Below are positions 24,332-35,993 of a stretch of DNA of 64,000 bases, one piece after another. The stretch is from the NCBI GenBank assembly GCA_963556145.1, contig OY744461.1, forward strand, positions 8,628,891-8,692,890, in the 5' to 3' direction. Origin of the DNA: Hygrocybe punicea (taxonomy: Eukaryota > Basidiomycota > Agaricomycetes > Agaricales > Hygrophoraceae). The translations under genes were made by a program, and so were the position numbers. Numbering within the stretch: the first letter of the stretch is position 1; each line of letters opens with the position of its first letter. The notes under the pieces are model-generated. The model searched no databases. It had not been told where the DNA came from and saw only the letters and a list, made by a program, of their open reading frames with translations.

Positions 24332-25319
24332 TAGTGTTGCCACGGCTTGGTCCGGCTCGGCTCGGCTACGGCTAACAATGGCTAACCCATATATGGGTTG
24401 TTAGCCAGACCGGACCATTGTGGAATGGCTAAACCGCGGCTAGCCATCCAAAAAAGGAAATTAATAGTGGACAACCACCAATCTCACCACACAAACATGC
24501 GGAGCACACCAGTGACACCACGCCAACAGCCACAGCCGGAGGAATGGAGGCTCGGCATGAATGCGCGCGCAGTGGAGGATGCCAGTGAAGACGTGATGTG
24601 GCCTTGGACGACGACACCGACACTGACAACTGCTGTCATGACAACAATGACCATGATGCCGATCGTTCTGCAAAATTTACTACCATGTCTCGCCTCCCTC
24701 GACGTCCGCGCATCCAACCCCGGCACATGGCGGCTTCTCTCTCCTTTGCTCATCTCGGAGGCGAGGACTTTTACAACCACGTTATCGACCATCTTGTCAA
24801 GGCGTACAAGAAGAAGACAGGTACTGATGTGTTGCCAAACTTGAGCACAATGGGCAAGCTCAAGCACGAGGTTGAGAAGGCTAAGCGGATGTTGTCAAGC
24901 CAGCAGTCGATGAGGATCAAAATCGAGTCGTTCGAGGATGGCAATGACATTTTGGAAATTCTTACACGGGCCAAGGATCTATTCAGGAAGACGATGAAAT
25001 AGGTATTTTTCATTTTTTTCATATACATGTACATGTACATAGGTAGGCTACATGGAGATATGCAAAAAGAAAAAGAAACACCTGAAAATCTTGTGAAATG
25101 TGGCCGTACATGTTTGTGAGGTATGAGAGGCAGCAGAGTTGAAGCCAGCAAACAGGCTGGAAACCTAAATTTCCTAATTTGGATATTTGGTAACGGCTAA
25201 TAACGGCTAGCCGTGGCTAAGCCAAGGTTTAACCGTTAGCCGAGTGAATGGCTCAGCTCGGCTAATTATCGGTCCAGCTCCAACGGCTAACGGTTCCGGA
25301 CTGAGCCGTGGCAACACTA
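24332..25319. mobile_element. Non-autonomous hAT element carrying an Hsp70 fragment (Pack-type), 988 bp
   Basis: Starts TAGTGTTGCCACGGCT and ends AGCCGTGGCAACACTA, perfect inverted tips, flanked by a perfect 8-bp duplication ATTGCAGT (24324-24331 and 25320-25327). Subterminal GGCTAAC/GGCTCGG repeats resemble those of the hAT element at 646-3876. The interior contains a piece of an Hsp70 gene instead of a transposase. It is nested in the inverted-repeat element. Confidence 0.9.
24727..25002 (+). pseudogene. Captured Hsp70 (ATPase-domain) fragment
   Basis: The frame ending at the TAG at 25000-25002 reads [20 protein letters not shown], then [43 protein letters not shown]. These blocks are collinear with subdomain IIB of the Hsp70 nucleotide-binding domain (family: HLGGEDFD, REVEKAKR.LSSQ, IEIESF, LTRAKFEELN.DLFRKT). 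About six residues (FEELN-type) are missing between LTRAK and DLFRKT, and another small gap follows ESF. Only about 90 of some 640 residues are present, so it cannot be an active chaperone. The frame is open upstream to 24598, which could give a fusion ORF of 134 residues. Identification is confident. Confidence 0.88.
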
Positions 25320-26224
25320 ATTGCAGTAGCATTTCAAGACAATGATAATAAAAACAATGCAGCTATAACAGAGAGGTTCACAGAACTCCCTCCTTGCCTG
25401 AACCAGACCATCACTACCCTGATCCCAACAATTGAGAGGCTTTGATAAAAGGGTATATATATGTTAACTCTTTTGCTCATTGTGAAGCCAACTTTTGTTA
25501 CCTAACTAGATCATGGAAGATATTGGATAATATGATATGCTCGTATACAACTTCCCTTACAACATTGAGCTAGGAGGGGTGCAGGAAGATAGAAGGCTGT
25601 AGAGCAACCTGGGACATTGCAAGCAATGGCAAGCATTGGAATCACAAGCTTATGCTGAAGCCTGAAGTATTTGCTATGGAATAAGTATTTACCATGGACG
25701 ACTGATTTAGCTTACAATTTGATTTGCACTACATATGACATAGATTACCTTGTTGCTAGGTGACATTTTAAGCTAGTGTAGAACACACTGACCATTTCTG
25801 CAACCGCTTTTCACCAATTTCTGCAGCTGCAACAACCTCTTTGTCCACAAGTAGACATAAATCCACCAAGCTGATTCTTCTCCCAAATTCATCATATCAT
25901 GTCATATCACTGTGCAACAGCCACACTTGTACACCAAAACATGAGAGTCATGCATAATGCAGCAAGGCTCAGGGCTGAAGAACAGGAGGTTGTTCAAATG
26001 GTAACCCCCAAAGACCCCAACAACACTGAAACCACATCAACAGAGAACAATAACAACATGACATCCCATTACCACATGACCCCAATGTGAATGTCTGTAT
26101 GCATAGCAATGTATTGGAGGCAGGGTTCTGACTGATAAAACAGCTAAGGAAAGAATAAGATCTAAAGAATAAGCTAGAGAATATGTAAGTATATATTATG
26201 AAAGTAGATGAAGGAGTATCAGGT

Positions 26225-26261
26225 ACATCTCAGTATGTTGTGGTAAACCATACTGAGATGT
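26225..26261. repeat. Perfect 13-bp hairpin
   Basis: ACATCTCAGTATG (26225-26237) and its exact reverse complement (26249-26261) are separated by 11 bases. It lies in non-coding DNA of the inverted-repeat element. The role is unknown; it could be a subterminal structure or chance. Confidence 0.75.
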
Positions 26262-26354
26262 CCATATAAGGAATCTGTGACTAGGAGTGAATGATTATAT
26301 AGTAAAGGTAAATGAATGGAGTCCAGCTTGTATATTCAATACAATGGATGGTTA

Positions 26355-26600
26355 CCGCTGTGGTGAATGTGGCCTTTGTAGGCACAGATTCAGGGGGTGC
26401 AAGTCCTTGTTGATGGGGTCAGACTGTCAGAACCCAAACTCAACTTGTTTGTATGTATGTACACATAACACTATATACCACTGAGAAAATGGTGAATAAT
26501 GGAGTGGAGGGAATGTGAGGGGAAGGGAGATGAAAGGAAGGGAGATGAAAGGAAAGTAAGAGAGATCAGAGTTCACAGAGATATCAATCTCTACACCACA
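26355..26600 (-). repeat. Dispersed repeat, copy 2
   Basis: Partner of 4085-4336. It lies inside the inverted-repeat element but outside its arms. Confidence 0.5.
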
Positions 26601-26734
26601 GGAAACCAAGAAGCCCATCCTTGAGTCCTTGATGTATAAAAGGCTATAGTCAGTATGTGATTCATTAGAATTAGTCTGGTTCTCATCCCTCAGTTGTCTA
26701 CTCTTGTACTATTGAACTTTCTGTTTTCTCTTCT

Positions 26735-27148
26735 GTTTGTAATTCATCCTTGAGTCTCATTACTCTCTGATCCCTTGATAGTTGTCTGACTTGCTGGAGC
26801 CATCCCTAAGATGTCCCATAACAATGAAGCCATTTGATTCATGTAAATGCTGAGGTGAGCTAGATACCTTTCATTATTTCTTTCATTTATTTATGACTTT
26901 TGTAGTCATTTGTTATGCATTCTAGGACCCAGCATTGTGTGAGTCAAATGGCTTATAGCAGGGACCATTCAGACTAGTATCCAGTTTTTTTCAATTTTGT
27001 TTTCAAAGATTGAAAGAAAATAATTACAGACTTTCTTAAAGTGAGTGACTCAGAATACTAAGGAATGGTGTCCCGGGTCTTGATGCCATGCCGCGTCGGA
27101 CTTGACACGGCAGATCCGAAAACTAGCTGATCACTCTCGGTTTCCATA
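26735..27148 (-). repeat. Right inverted arm
   Basis: Reverse complement of 23614-24030, ending CTCGGTTTCCATA. Confidence 0.8.
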
Positions 27149-27701
27149 CAAAAGGTTGCAGAGGCATAGAACCCATAAGACTAAAACCATTTCAACGAAC
27201 ATTGACGGCGACTGCGTAGGACCTCCTAAACCGAATGGGCGCTCCAAAGTTGTACGATCTCTACTATACACGTGTCCAGTTGGTGAGCGGTACTTGTCAT
27301 TGTTAAAAGTCATATAACCGTAGCTGTTCGAGTGCTTCAATGGATTGTCTCTCGTTGGCATTACGATGCAGGCTCAAAAAGAAAGCAAACAAGTCCCTAA
27401 GGTCGGCGACCTATAGAAGAAGTTGTCGTTACCGTCATCCTCCTTATCAAGATGATGCCCGCCATCTCAATGTTGCCTTAGTCCGAGGCTGAATGGACGA
27501 AATAATGCGAATGAGGAAGGCTGAGACTCAGAGAGTCGAACGAGGATATTGGGGGGGAAGTGGAAGCGACTGCCACGCCGACATTGGGGAGGGTTGGGAG
27601 AATGTATCACGACAGGGTGGTGAGAGCAGCTAAGTATATTTTTAGTCCTACATACCAGGCGACTTATGCAAATTCTTGCAACCACGATGGAGATAAGAAA
27701 A
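27149..27701. other. Flank with no gene recognised
   Basis: Single-copy DNA between the inverted-repeat element and duplication copy B. Short ORFs only. Confidence 0.4.
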
Positions 27702-29250
27702 TTGAGGGAACTAGATGTGCGGTATGAAATGGGTCCAATCTGCAGTGCGATAGGCTCCAGGGGGGAGAGACCTGAGGGCCATAAAAGGGAGTACGAGCAA
27801 CGTGAGGCGTGCAAAGACGTACAGAGCAACCGCTGGGATCAAACCAATCCCAAGAAAGAAATTGGAGAATTCGTTCGACATTTTCTCAATGACCGACCAC
27901 AACAACCAGATAAAAAGTGGCACGACTGTGACCGAAATAGCAGAGACTCGCCAAAGAAGTTGTTCGGTGTGCGTTGGAAAGTAAAATGCCCAAGCAACAC
28001 AGTGAATCCCACCAAAAACTATTCCAACCACCGCAGCCATGAGATTAGCGCTGTCATCGATCTTCTGCTCTGGACTGAATGTTCCCACTCGTCGTCTTTT
28101 TCTGTTCGATTCGAAGCTGACTCCACCGAGAATGGGAAGAAATAAGAGGAATGGAAGGCAAACGACAGTGCCAAATACCCCAACCTCATCAACCAGTGAT
28201 GCCAAGGGTCGATAAGCCTCTTTCAGGAAGTCGGCCAGTCCTCGCTTCAACGTATTCCACAGCGAACGTAAACGTCCCTCCGCTCTCGCATTGTTTACCC
28301 CTCTGTCCTCTCCCTCGTCCTCTCCCTTGTCCGCGTTCCTGCCTGCCCACAATCGTACAGGGCGACTCACGTTGAGGGGCTTGTTCCACCAGAGAACATA
28401 CGTTGCAAGGTTAAGCACAGCGAATGCACCTGTGGCAACCTCCAACTCTGTCACAGGAAGGCCTTCAATTGCCCGCGCGATACACTGGAGAATGAACCAC
28501 CCCGTTTGGAGTAATGCGAACGCTTTCGATAGTACGTCCCCTTTACTTCTGTCCTGGATCTCCTCCTCCAATAGACTCGTTTTGTACTTCTCAGGTAAAT
28601 TGTCGGTCGTGATTGTATGGATCGGTACGCCATTTGCATCACACTGCATGTAACCGCCCATCACAACAAAGAACCCATGCGTCTTGGTCCATCCATACTC
28701 TAAAACATATCACCATCAATCTCGCACACTCTTCCAGAACGTCTCATGGTTCTCACTCTGGTTAGCCTTGGCAATCTTGCATGCCGCCACCAACTGTCGT
28801 GTCGCCCATCCCACAATCAATTCAGGCGCAAGCAATGCCAGCAACATCATCCACACACGACGTGCAGCTCTCCTCCCCCAACTGTCTTCTGGCGCCGGGA
28901 TATTCGGATGGATCGCGAGCCAGATACAGGCGAATGATGTGGCAAGACAGCTCCAAATGATATTCCAGATGGTTCGGCATTTATCCAGATTGTGGCAAGA
29001 GGATGGTGCCAGGTTTATGACCGCAGAAGTGTTGGCTAACGTTTCAAAGACGGGGATGATCATGGTGCACTGTCAAGCTCTCTGCCCTGATCCTCGAGGC
29101 GTCAACGCCACTATCTCAACATTGACGCCGAAGAACCATTTTAGGAGACCATGGAAAAGGTCAACTCAAAACTGAGATACTAGGGCATACAGTACACCAC
29201 ATATACATATGGTAGCAACGGACTACTGGACTAATAGAAAACAATTCTTG
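27702..29250. repeat. Segmental direct duplication, copy B
   Basis: Same-orientation partner of 21575-23120, carrying the intact gene copy. The 4.6 kb between the copies contains the inverted-repeat element. Confidence 0.85.
27711..29063 (-). CDS. Multi-span membrane protein, copy B, intact
   Basis: Two exons (29063-28757 and 28699-27711) joined by a 57-bp intron that begins GTGAG and ends TTTTAG give a 431-residue protein; the summed exon length is divisible by three. The ATG at 29063 is preceded by an in-frame TGA in the equivalent region of copy A, so it is the first usable start. Hydrophobic segments occur in exon 1 (NIIWSCLATSFACIWLAI; MMLLALLAPELIVGW), near the start of exon 2, in the middle (GIVFGGIHCVAWAFYF; VTVVPLFIWLLW) and near the end (ALYVFARLTLLVLPFM), so about six to seven spans are likely. 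A charged, RNRKRRR-containing loop lies between the halves. It ends ..FIPHI, as other members I recall do. Agaricomycete-specific; no known function. Confidence 0.75.
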
Positions 29251-31597
29251 AGAAATGCAAAGAGATGAACCCTTTCCGCTCATCCTACCAATGTATTTCT
29301 TCTCGGCGTCGTCCCCTTGCTTCCCTCTTCTGAACACCTACAGCCCTTGTGAACTTCCTGCACGACGGAGACACGATAAAAGACAGTATAAACGCAAGGC
29401 CTAGTGAAGAGGCCAGACAATGCATGAGTGAACACGATGTCTGACAACCGAGTGAAGGGAAAAAGAACTCACCTCCATCATGAGTTCGCTGTTCGTTGGC
29501 ACAATCTCGGTTTGTCACAAAGCCAGCCAGAACACGCAATACCTTTGCGTCTTGACAATCTGTTGCACGGCATGAGATTGGTCGTGAACCTCCTTTGAAC
29601 ATAGTAATTGCCCTCCTTGGTCCTGGTGAAAATACAAGGAAGTTGATCTTTGGGAAACATGCGAGAACCGTCCGTAGTCATCGCGTACACATTTTCCATC
29701 AGAGTCACATCACAATCGCAAGTGGCCTTGAGCATCCTCTGGGATTTGGTTGGTGTCGGTGTCGAGAAGGATTGCGATGCTAGATTCAATCGGTGCGCAG
29801 TTCCGGTACAAACGCTGTCACGATCTATATCCACTCAACGCCAGAATCAGCTCATCAAACACACACACCTTCTGGTACAGCACTTTCCCAAAAACCCTGC
29901 CTCACCGGCAACCATTCCATCAAACTCCTGCGTTCACAAGTCAGCATAAAGCCCACATAGGCAGTAGCATCATCATCACATATCACGTACTTTTTCTCGT
30001 TCCCCAGCGACACTTCTCGTCGCTCGGCACAACAAGCCTCGACACGATCATGTACATTACATCCGTCAAGCGGTACCCCAATGGGGGCGGATGTGGCTCC
30101 ATCGCAGTGTTACTCCACGCCGTGTCCTTCGATGTCAGGTGCCCTCACCCGTGCCTCTACTTTTTTTTTTGCTGCATAAGGTCAGTGGATAATTGGTAGT
30201 TTCATCAGCTGGTGCAGAGGACGGAACGTACCCAACCACCACCTTCTACTCCTCCATTGCCTTGACAAACCCGCCATTGGTGAGCGTGGCGAGCTCTTCG
30301 AGCAATGTGTCTAAATGCTCAGCGAGGATCATCATGCCTGTTCATTTGACGATCGTCGACACGCACAAGTCGCCAACGGGAATGTCAAATGAGATATCTA
30401 CAACGCGTATGAAAGTAAGATATACTGAACTTGTTGTATGGGAAGAGGGTAGGCACGAGGTTGAAAAAAAAAATGCTTACCGTACTCACCGATCCTCTCG
30501 ATGACGACTCCCAAGCTCTGTACAGGGTTTGACGGCGACAGCGAGTGGGAACATGTCCTCAACCTCCCATGACTCTGCATGACAATCAGTGGCAATAGCA
30601 TGCTACGAAAGAACCAGGAGGTGATGAGCTTGAGCACGTCGATGGTGGCCTCAAGGTTTGCGCTGCGACCTCGCTAAGCGACTTGGACTGTGGCCATATA
30701 GCCATGGGACGCAGAGACCTCAGTCTGAACCTTGATTTGACCGTAGAACTTTCAGGAGATATTCGTCAGAAACGGTCAGATACATACACCATCAATAACC
30801 GGTAAACTCATCGGTGAGGGCTGCAAAATTGCGGAATCGGCGGCTTCGCACGCCTACTGGCCTAGGCAACGATCATGTCCTCCACACTCGAAATGCACTT
30901 GCTCATGTCTGGCAACTTCATCGAAGACTACGCAGTATGGGTCATCGTCACCTGGCGCGGGGGGCTGGAGGTCATAGTAAACTCTGGCGAACAGCTCAAG
31001 TCTAAATCTCCAGTTCGTCATTATTTCCCAACCATCTCTACCTCGAGCTCAGTTCCATCTTCCTCAAGGAAAACCGCTCCGCACACTCACGGGCAACGCA
31101 CACTACTAGACATTTGCACTCAGCACCGCAGTCCACCCCAACAACAACATTACCACTAGCAGAGATCAAGAACCTGCGAGGTCTATCGGCAGTAATCCCC
31201 CTATCGCCTTCGAAACGCCAATCTACTCTCAACTTTTGCCAAGATTCGACTGGTCTAGCCATCATGATGGAACCACGTCGCACCGCTTCACGGTGGATTT
31301 GCCAATTTACGGAAGGGACACTTGGTGGACAAGCATTCTGGAAAAGTGTGTTCCGGTGTAAACTCATCTTCCTGCTTCTTGACCGTCACTAAAAGTCTCA
31401 ACTCTCATTCCAGCAATCAAAATTTTCAGTTTACATTGAGATGTCGAACGCGCTCAGAGTATGATAGGATCTTCGCTCAGCTCGTCCACTGCTATTAGTA
31501 ACGAGCCTTAAATCCAACCACGCCACCAAGTTCCTCCCCATAGCTGTCCCATACCTAGCCTTCACCGCTGCTGGTTTCCAGTACCGAAGGGTTCCCA
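29251..31597. other. Fragmented coding-like sequence, not identified
   Basis: Minus-strand stretches look coding but cannot be chained or named: about 30690-30760 (GQIKVQTEVSASHGYM), 30540-30660 (NLEATIDVLKLITSWFF) and 30230-30330 (MILAEHLDTLLEELATL). They are separated by stops and frame changes and may be relics of one gene. ORFs at 29834-29285 and 31367-31038 show no domain I recognise. A poly-T run lies at 30163-30170. Confidence 0.3.
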
Positions 31598-31778
31598 TCA
31601 CCAGTGGGTGGTCATTACAATGCATTTAAACAACATTTTTATTTTAGTCCTTATGCGGTACATTGTAATGCGTCGATCGAGGAGCTGGTGCTCCGTGAGG
31701 ACCGAACAACTACCAAGATCAACCAACCTGAGGGAAATCGCCACGTTCAACTGCGCGCCGTAGCCCGGCGAGATATCT

Positions 31779-34700
31779 TCATTGGACGTCGATCCTGTGC
31801 GCAGGTCGACTGATCCACTTCCGCTCCCGAAGCTCGATAATATCCTGACAAGAGGTAGCGATAAACAACACAGGGAGAGGGAGAGTGAAAGAAAAGAAAA
31901 TACACCTGCAACATGAACTGAACGCGGAAGCACACGCTTGGGCTCTTGGCCATCTTATTCATACGCCAGAAGTATAGATCCATGTGTGCCCGAGCCTTGG
32001 GCGTATCCAAGATTGAGCCGACGATCTCAAACAGCTTGCACAGACTCTCGATATCCTCTTCTTTTGGGTTCTGGAAAGTCCTGATGAGTAGCGCCTTGAT
32101 GACAGACTGGTGCATGATCCGTTCGGTCAGCATTTGCAGCTTGAAGAGCTCTCCGATGAATTTGATGAGGCCCAGACCTTGTCGCTTGGCCTTCTGCGCA
32201 GCATAGTACTCGTCTGAGTATAATGCAACCCCTTCACCACCCCCAGTTTCCGTGACCTTGTCATTGGAAGCTTTCTCATCTTCATCTTCCTTAGCCTTGG
32301 TCGCACTCGCAGCTCCCGTAGGCTCATTGACGAACCAGCAACGCTTCCAATCTTCCCAGCATCGATGGAGGAGATACCTGTGGAAAAGTTGACCACCCCC
32401 GAGCGGTTTGCCCTCCAAATTCCTGATCCCATCGTCCTGCACGGTGGAGCTTATTTGTTCCATCATCTTCCGGCAAAGGCGAGTATATACCTTCGTCCAC
32501 ATTACCTGGGCGCATGCTGCTTTGGACACGAGCCTGGTGATGCAGAGCAACGTCCTCCCATCCTTCTCCATCTCGGACTTGTTCGCCCACGCGATAATTT
32601 GGTCAGAGATAGAGTCGAAGTTCGCCAGGGTAAGTTTGTTGAGCAGCGACCTCACTTTGCGGTCCACCAACTCAAGAGAATCAATGTCGACTTTAATCAT
32701 TCCTCTCATGCGATTGTAGGGCACCGAGCGGTAAACCGACTGCGTCGAAGGATTGGGCTGTTGGGTGGGCATGGAGAAGCGATTATTTGATGGGGATGAA
32801 GGTGAAGAGGATCTACGGGAGGAAGAGTAGTGTTGTGGAGTACGGACAATATGAGGTGAAAAGGTTGGTTTGAGTTCGTCCTTTGTGGAAAACGCTTCCC
32901 CTGGGTTGTCGCGTCTCGAGGCTCTCGCGGTCGCGGATTCATGGTGCGTGTTTTGGGAAAAGGCCGATGACGAGGCATCCGTGCCTACCAGGCTAGGTGG
33001 GTTCCAGATCCATGGAGCTTGCGGAATTCCATCAGTGCATAACAACTTCTCCCTGTACCATGCATGTTAGTCATAAAGGTTGATGGCTGTGGGTACTTCG
33101 GCTCACATTGGAATCATATTTTCGAGTCCGAGCGGGTTATCTGTGAGTAATGTCCTGCGCATGTCTTCGGCGAGTGGAGTACGCTTATACGGATTGAAGG
33201 ATGTGACAGTTTGTATGTCAGTTTGTATGCCATCATACCAGTCGCTTCCGACGGTCCATCCGACATTGTTTTGAAATGCTGAAGGGGAGTCGCTCCGATA
33301 GGCAGGATTAAAATGCCAGGAACCTGCTCCCCACGTCTGGGGATTGATGCCAGGAGGTACTGGAAGTGGTACACCAGCAAATGGTGGTTTCACTCCTGGA
33401 GGGGGGCGTAGCGCAGTGCTAGGCTGACTAAAAGACAATTTTGTGTTAACGGCAAGGGATTCCGCCTTGCCGTTGGACGGCTTCGTCTTGTGAACTTCTG
33501 AAGAATTTGACCTTTTGAGTAGAAAATTAAGCGGCGGCCTCCTCTTTGTCTCCGCGGCTTCTGCTTCCGAGGAGCGTCCAATGGGACCCAGGGATTCAGG
33601 CTGTAGTACAGGAGATCCACTCGATGGCTGTCGTTGTGATACAAAACTCAGTAATGACCGTGATCTTCGTAGATGGTGAGCAGAATCGCCTGGAGACGCA
33701 GGACGCAATGCCGAGGCTAGTCTAGAGAAGGTCCGAGAAGGAGACTCAGTCGCTGATATGGATGCGCTCGAGGGAACCCAAATTGGCATATCCACTGAAG
33801 AACACGATGGTCGTCGATTGGAGGCGGTTCTAGAGCGTGCCGGAGAAGCAGGTCGTGAAACTGGCAGCTGCTCGTTGCTGTTAGAGGGATGAGGAGATAT
33901 GGACCGAGATATGTCCAGCGAGGAGAGCGAGAGTCGCCGACTGCTCGGATCTCCGGTGAGATCTGGGGTTGGCGGTCGTGAAATATCCAGCGACGAGCGC
34001 GAGAGTCGTCGGCTACTGGAGTGTCTGGTAAAATCTGGGGAAGCAGGACGAGATGACAGCGCTGAGCTCAGGGATTCGGAGCGATGAAGGGAAGCTAATC
34101 TTGGTCTAGGGGAGGCGATATAATTTTGGACTGTGGAGATATCAATTGGAGAAGTCGGGACTAGGGCGAGATCCAAGATACTTGGAGTGGGAGGTCGCGA
34201 AACTAGGGGCTCTTGGGCGTCTATAAATTTGAAATCCCGAAGTAATTCGTCAGAATACACCTGCATGGGAGTCTCGTGAATGCAGCTTTCATACTCCCGA
34301 GAAAATCTGCACCAATATTGGACAGTGTCCAAGAGACCACGGCCACTGCGAAAAAGTAGGAGATTTCTTTGTATCCATACACAAAGCTTGTCGAGCAATG
34401 TGCCTGTTGAACTAAATCGCTTCAAACGACCCATAGTTTCGAACCAATGGAGGATGCGTCCCTTAACGAAAGCCTTCAAAAGCTTTTCGATCTCCAAAAG
34501 ATTGTCCTTGATCGCACATACGTGATCCACCCAGAACATACAAGCGTATTCCACGTCCCGTGCAAGGTTGCCGTCTTGGTCAACCGGAAACCACTGAGAC
34601 ATGTCACGGTGAAGGACTTGATCCAGACGGCGCAAACAGAGAATGGCTAGGGTGCGCTCGTGAGGTTCTGGCGAGAAGAACCAAACGTCACGATAACATC

Positions 34701-35993
34701 GCGCTCGATTCATGAAAAAGTCCGCCAAAGAGGGATGAATAAAGGAAACCGTAGGGTTGGTCGATAAAATGCAGGTCAGCTGGTTAATTGTCCGAGCAGA
34801 AGGTCGGCCGTCGGGGTTGGCTAAAATGCTGTCCATGGATTCGCAAGTAAGTGGATTCCGAAGGACAAGCATCATGCCGATGACGACTTTGAAATCTGTA
34901 ACAAAATCCTCGTCACCCCACTCTCCGGAATATTCTAGAGCTTTTCGATACAAGACATCGAGCGCAGCCTCGGCAGTTGATGTTTTGTCGCCCCGTAAAA
35001 CGATGCATAGGCGTTTCTGAGGGTCGTGTGCATCGACGAAATGGCATGCAATCGATGCCCATACAAAGAGACCAGAAGCACGACCAGTCAGGGCTTTGAT
35101 ATTCCTCCTGCCAGGCCAATCTGAATGCAGACGTCTTTTCTTTTGAATAATGTTCATATGGTGCCGAAAAAAAGTGAGAATGTCACGGTTGACCGCAGTG
35201 GAAGTTAAATCAAGTTCCATGGTCAGAACATGTGGCTGCGACTCGAAGGCATGCCGTATGTCAATCTCCGGGCGGCTGGTGATGACCACTCGAAGCCAAG
35301 GCGGGAGATGAGCTGACTGTTCTGCCAATGTGGCCAGTAGCGCCTCGCGATTATTTGGTATCCCACATTCATCAAGGCTGTCCAAGAGAAGCACGACTTG
35401 TTTGCTCGTTGGGAGTGATTCCATGGAGGAGAGAGGATCAACGATAAGATCCCGAAATTGTGAAGGGATAGGTGATATGAGACTCTGAGGGATTATAGCA
35501 GCTGTGATGAGTTTGCCAATCTCGGGTTGAAATGAGGCAAGTTGGTATGCCAGCGTCCTTGCAACTAAGGTTGGATTACTTCGTTCTGTGACGCCACGTT
35601 CAAAAAATAAAAAAGCGCCAAGCTGCCCTGATCGACGAAAGTGATCTGCAAGAGTCGTCAAAATCGTGCTCTTTCCGGAGCCAGCGGGTCCATGGAGCCA
35701 CAGCGCCCTGTGGGTGGACATCGAATCGGACGCCCAGTTGATGACAAGAGTCAATATATCAGTCCTCGTATTCTGGAGACATCCTGTACGTGTGGAGCCG
35801 TCCATGTCTGCGGGCTGCAGTTGCTTAAGAATATCTGCTTTCGCTGATGAGGATATGTCAATGAACAATTTATTCGTTAACTTGAACGACGGAAGACTTT
35901 ACGGTCAAGATTGAAGACATTGTTGTATTGGTTTCCTCCAACTCGGTTGAAATGTGCTTGAGGGGCCTCAAACCGATTGATATCGCGGATCAT
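31779..35993 (-). CDS. NACHT NTPase fused to an eIF4G-type MIF4G domain
   Basis: Four exons (35993-35882, 35843-33107, 33052-31906, 31844-31779) with GT..AG introns of 38, 54 and 61 bp give 4062 nt, an uninterrupted frame of 1353 residues. Start: MIRDINRFEAPQAHFNRVGG, like N-termini of mushroom NACHT proteins. Walker A GPAGSGKST is at about 89-97, Walker B LLLDSLDE at about 185-192, followed by VITSRPE. After the NTPase comes a long Ser/Pro/Arg linker with a basidiomycete-type motif (GINPQTWGAGSW, NPYKRTP, NPLGLENM). From about 1070 to 1330 lies a MIF4G domain: VDRKVRSLLNKLT, SDQIIAWANKSE, EKDGRTL, QDDGIRN, YYAAQKAKRQGLGLIKFIGE, DTPKARAHMD. It ends shortly after RVQFMLQ|DIIELRERKW. No eIF4E-binding motif is seen. 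NACHT proteins are STAND NTPases of fungal self/non-self responses; MIF4G binds eIF4A in translation initiation. The fusion rests on the 54-bp intron; two separate genes remain possible. Confidence 0.72.

Larger units (their letters stand above)
23614..27148. mobile_element. 3.5-kb element with about 415-bp inverted ends
   Basis: 23614-24030 is nearly identical to the reverse complement of 26735-27148, starting TATGGAAACCGAGAGTGATC. Both arms carry the same landmarks (GGATCTGCCGTGTCAAG, CCCGGGACACC, AAATGGCTT). The flanks read ACAAAA before the left arm and, allowing one shared base, ACAAAA after the right arm, a possible 6-bp target duplication. The interior holds a nested hAT element (24332-25319), a copy of the dispersed repeat and A/T-rich DNA, but no transposase. 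It could be a long-TIR DNA transposon or an inverted pair of another repeat; the class is unresolved. Confidence 0.65.

Noticed and set aside
30190..31400. A named gene in the fragmented minus-strand reading frames
   Set aside because: Short stretches look coding but no domain could be recognised and frames are broken, so no product is assigned.
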